From positions 1 through 42,949 of the forward strand of contig JAIOPQ010000086.1 in NCBI GenBank assembly GCA_021413825.1: a DNA stretch of 42,949 bases. The letters run 5' to 3'. The notes under the pieces are model-generated. The model saw nothing but the letters and a program-made list of their open reading frames with translations. It was not told the DNA's origin and ran no database searches. This document shows positions 42,101 through 42,949 of this stretch, piece by piece. The first letter of the stretch is position 1. Each line of letters starts with the position of its first letter. Origin of the DNA: Spirochaetia bacterium (GTDB lineage: Bacteria > Spirochaetota > Leptospiria > Leptospirales > Leptonemataceae). The position numbers and the translations under genes are program-made.

Positions 42101-42436
42101 CGGTTGCCTTGTTTGTGTTTGTGTTTGTGTTGACGGCTGATTATATGTCGCCGGTTGCGAACGGGCGGCTGGTTGCGTGTAGGAGAGGGGACGTGAGTCT
42201 GCAGTTGCTTTTGCGGACGGCGTAGAGTAAGACGATGGAACTGGCACCTCTGGTTGGACAGGTTCATTGAGCGTCGCGGGGCGATTTGCCTTTGCGCCGA
42301 TTCGCGCGGCAAGCTCACGATGCTGCCGCTCAAGTGCGATGAACTCTGAACGCAAAGATTGCATTTCGCTTTCATTGCGAATCAAGCGACCTTCCAGTTC
42401 CCGGATCCTGGTTTCCAGTCTGCTCAATTCATCCAT
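39137..42436 (-). CDS. DUF2339 giant polytopic membrane protein
   Basis: 1099 residues. The first 50 residues form a coiled coil (MDELSRLETRIRELEGRL...), followed by a Pro/Gln/Ser/Thr-rich linker to about 120. The DUF2339 start LGMNLLNKIGILILVLGVSFFLK is at about 142-164, and some 25 to 30 membrane helices fill the rest. The family has no assigned function. In the linker a QTQTQT stretch is encoded by three perfect copies of a hexamer (42111-42128), which can expand or contract without changing frame. A MarR gene lies upstream and an M48 protease gene overlaps downstream. Confidence 0.86.
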   Translation of the reverse strand: MDELSRLETRIRELEGRLIRNESEMQSLRSEFIALERQHRELAARIGAKANRPATLNEPVQPEVPVPSSYSTPSAKATADSRPLSYTQPAARSQPATYNQPSTQTQTQTRQPAQPSWFTQSFDQLMVRLKAKIGNIPVEEFLGMNLLNKIGILILVLGVSFFLKIAYGWIGPGLKVAMLTAVSVALLVIGDSFYRRKNFIVFGLGLISGGMVILFFTAYASYNYEATRIIPMDLRYAGYAIQVALTILMIIGTLRYNREAITSFAYFLSFLCVSINETGEFNHFSLAVVGLLAASLILIITIKRWKYLTGFGILATYANFAVYSLSLPRGSDGYVVSDDSNYFLFSIIYLSFYWTVFHVSVFSMKVETKPEAITGLTVNIANASAFLGLVTYVRPEPTLWGGFVIFGSLGLVYVVSAIIARKLHRDHIWKSSIVIGSAFIALGLGLRFSGASLVLVWLIQATIMIVCGYLFQETYLRNLGYAAFLLKIGALFALPSADAIHRGQEIASFEFQVNRSSVYIGIILSALAIQIVSRPYKKNSIDVVAWHVLGGMLVLATLLLSIYTIAFPHQALLIVPVGLALIVFSRLTAIRAHIAYGSVLFGLASMFSAVLLVSGPGYKSNLDPLFVICTLLLAPLVGFLFLVSPFQPADLRADVRSPASPWYLATTSILFVSLIALISLVVNYGPQQAISLLFIIPALLLLYSDRRTEHGKLQFLMLCGFTFLLSIYQFQKAFASGSDGDRITFLSNAIVLWLLTAGSYYLTDKYRGSLLLSVCLNVVSSIEALLILQQITDPALYPASVAAYSLAILLLAMYFRITVIVAVLLNALALLMGPLRLTGAFADVTPWMSRIDLGLLCLLFTLSAILSWRIKTDSYFNYFYYSAMTGILATVYILMPLEFHPMAFSALAVVSMFLISKFLREGIEASWKILTAVSMISFVYMLVKMNMRPEVQPEWLKAVLGISPLALISFSTRLYSDNLKTVSDPRSDMFRKFVIFAVFLLLVALTMTLIDARYWSVAWAVEATALVLLGLVWRMTALRFTGMALIAIMLLKVAFWDLKNLEDTVRVAVLIAIGLLLVGASFLYARFKDRLMGVENEKA

Positions 42437-42550
42437 AACGGATTAGACTACGATTTTGTTTTGAATGACAAGCGTTTGTGAAAGAATTTCTACTAAGGAG
42501 CCTAAATTAGAACGAGTTTGTTGGTGGCATTGCCCGTGCTCGTCCCACGA

Positions 42551-42949
42551 TTAAGCATTGACGGAACGAATAGTCTTGAGTTCGCGGAGTAAATTTCGCG
42601 CGTTGGTAGCACCAATTGCACGGACAACCTGTTTTTGTGCGGACGCCCAGTATTCGTATGCCTCAGCCAACTTCTTCTCTCCGGCATAGGTAACATTCAA
42701 TTCACGCACGTTACCGCTGCTTGCACGGCCCGATGCGATCAATCCGCGCTTAACTAATCGATCAAGGCTTCTTTGAATAGTTGTGCGATCTGCATCGATT
42801 GACTCTGATAGTCCTGTGATGCTAATCCCTGGCATGAAAGAAACGCCCGCAAGAATTTGGAATTGTGTTGTGCGAATCCCGGCGCGGCGCACCGACTCGT
42901 CATAGATTGAACTTACGACTCGAGCTGTTTTGCGAAGGCTCAGTGCAAT
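42551..42949 (-). CDS. MarR-family regulator, N-terminus cut by window edge
   Basis: The frame runs through the right end of the window without a stop, so the start is outside; the visible 132 residues begin with ALSLRKTARVVSSIYDESV and go on to RRAGIRTTQFQIL, typical of a MarR N-terminal helix. The winged helix follows (SITGLSESIDADRTTIQRSLDRLVKRGLIASG...NVRELNVTYAGEKKL). It is a dimeric DNA-binding repressor that responds to small molecules. A GTG inside at 42892 is not the start, because the upstream residues fit the family. It precedes the DUF2339 gene with a 114-base gap and may regulate it. Confidence 0.84.
   Translation of the reverse strand: MALSLRKTARVVSSIYDESVRRAGIRTTQFQILAGVSFMPGISITGLSESIDADRTTIQRSLDRLVKRGLIASGRASSGNVRELNVTYAGEKKLAEAYEYWASAQKQVVRAIGATNARNLLRELKTIRSVNA

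Noticed and set aside
1..42949. CRISPR arrays, tRNA or rRNA genes, insertion sequences or prophage genes
   Set aside because: I looked for regular spaced repeats, tRNA-like clover motifs, transposase or integrase frames and found none.

Overview
The window looks like chromosomal DNA from a spirochaete of the order Leptospirales. Supporting signs are a DUF1554 lipoprotein (a family named from Leptospira), several short-lipobox lipoproteins, and four 7TM sensor proteins, three of which carry a GH2-like periplasmic domain. A DUF2339 giant membrane protein and many one-component signalling genes fit the same picture. Base composition looks more balanced than in typical Leptospira, so a relative such as Turneriella or Leptonema, or an uncultured member, is possible. 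The taxonomic placement is inference. Coding density is high, no gap exceeds about 300 bases, and I saw no tRNA, rRNA, CRISPR array, insertion sequence or prophage.

Layout. Positions 1-3200 (+): the 3' end of clpB, a GAF-adenylate cyclase, then a tight row of universal stress protein, single-domain response regulator and family-4-like uracil-DNA glycosylase. Positions 3225-5655: a small mono-haem exported protein (-), a thiolase and a DUF4399 lipoprotein (+) closed by a strong terminator. Positions 5695-10633 (-): an alpha/beta hydrolase, serA overlapping a CBS-domain gene, and a 7TM diguanylate cyclase preceded by a nested stem structure. Positions 10753-14729: a 7TM histidine kinase, a Cys-rich lipoprotein, a NarL-type regulator and a membrane protein. 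Positions 14812-17509 (+): a VapBC-like pair overlapping by 4 bp at each joint into an isovaleryl-CoA-dehydrogenase-like gene, then an SDR-like gene. Positions 17721-19801 (+): TetR overlapping an FAD monooxygenase. Positions 19807-23703: a REC-REC-GGDEF protein, two small membrane proteins and a citrate-synthase-like enzyme. Positions 23761-29810: a lipoprotein and exported-protein region with a MauG/CCP-type di-haem enzyme and two beta-propeller-like proteins. Positions 29872-38396: two DinB-like proteins, rsgA followed by two tandem 7TM kinase-like receptors, a GAF histidine kinase and a TetR. Positions 38386-42949 (-): an M48 lipoprotein protease, the DUF2339 protein and a MarR gene cut by the window edge.

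The most unusual features are four. (1) A citrate synthase homologue has Glu in place of the catalytic His of the HGG loop and Lys in place of a substrate-binding Arg. (2) The two tandem 7TM kinase-like receptors behind rsgA both have Ser where the phospho-acceptor His belongs; one keeps an intact ATPase domain and the other does not. (3) A toxin-antitoxin pair is translationally coupled to an acyl-CoA dehydrogenase. (4) A small lipoprotein, an unknown exported protein and a di-haem MauG-like enzyme form one compact unit. Both diguanylate cyclases lack the Arg of the inhibitory I-site.
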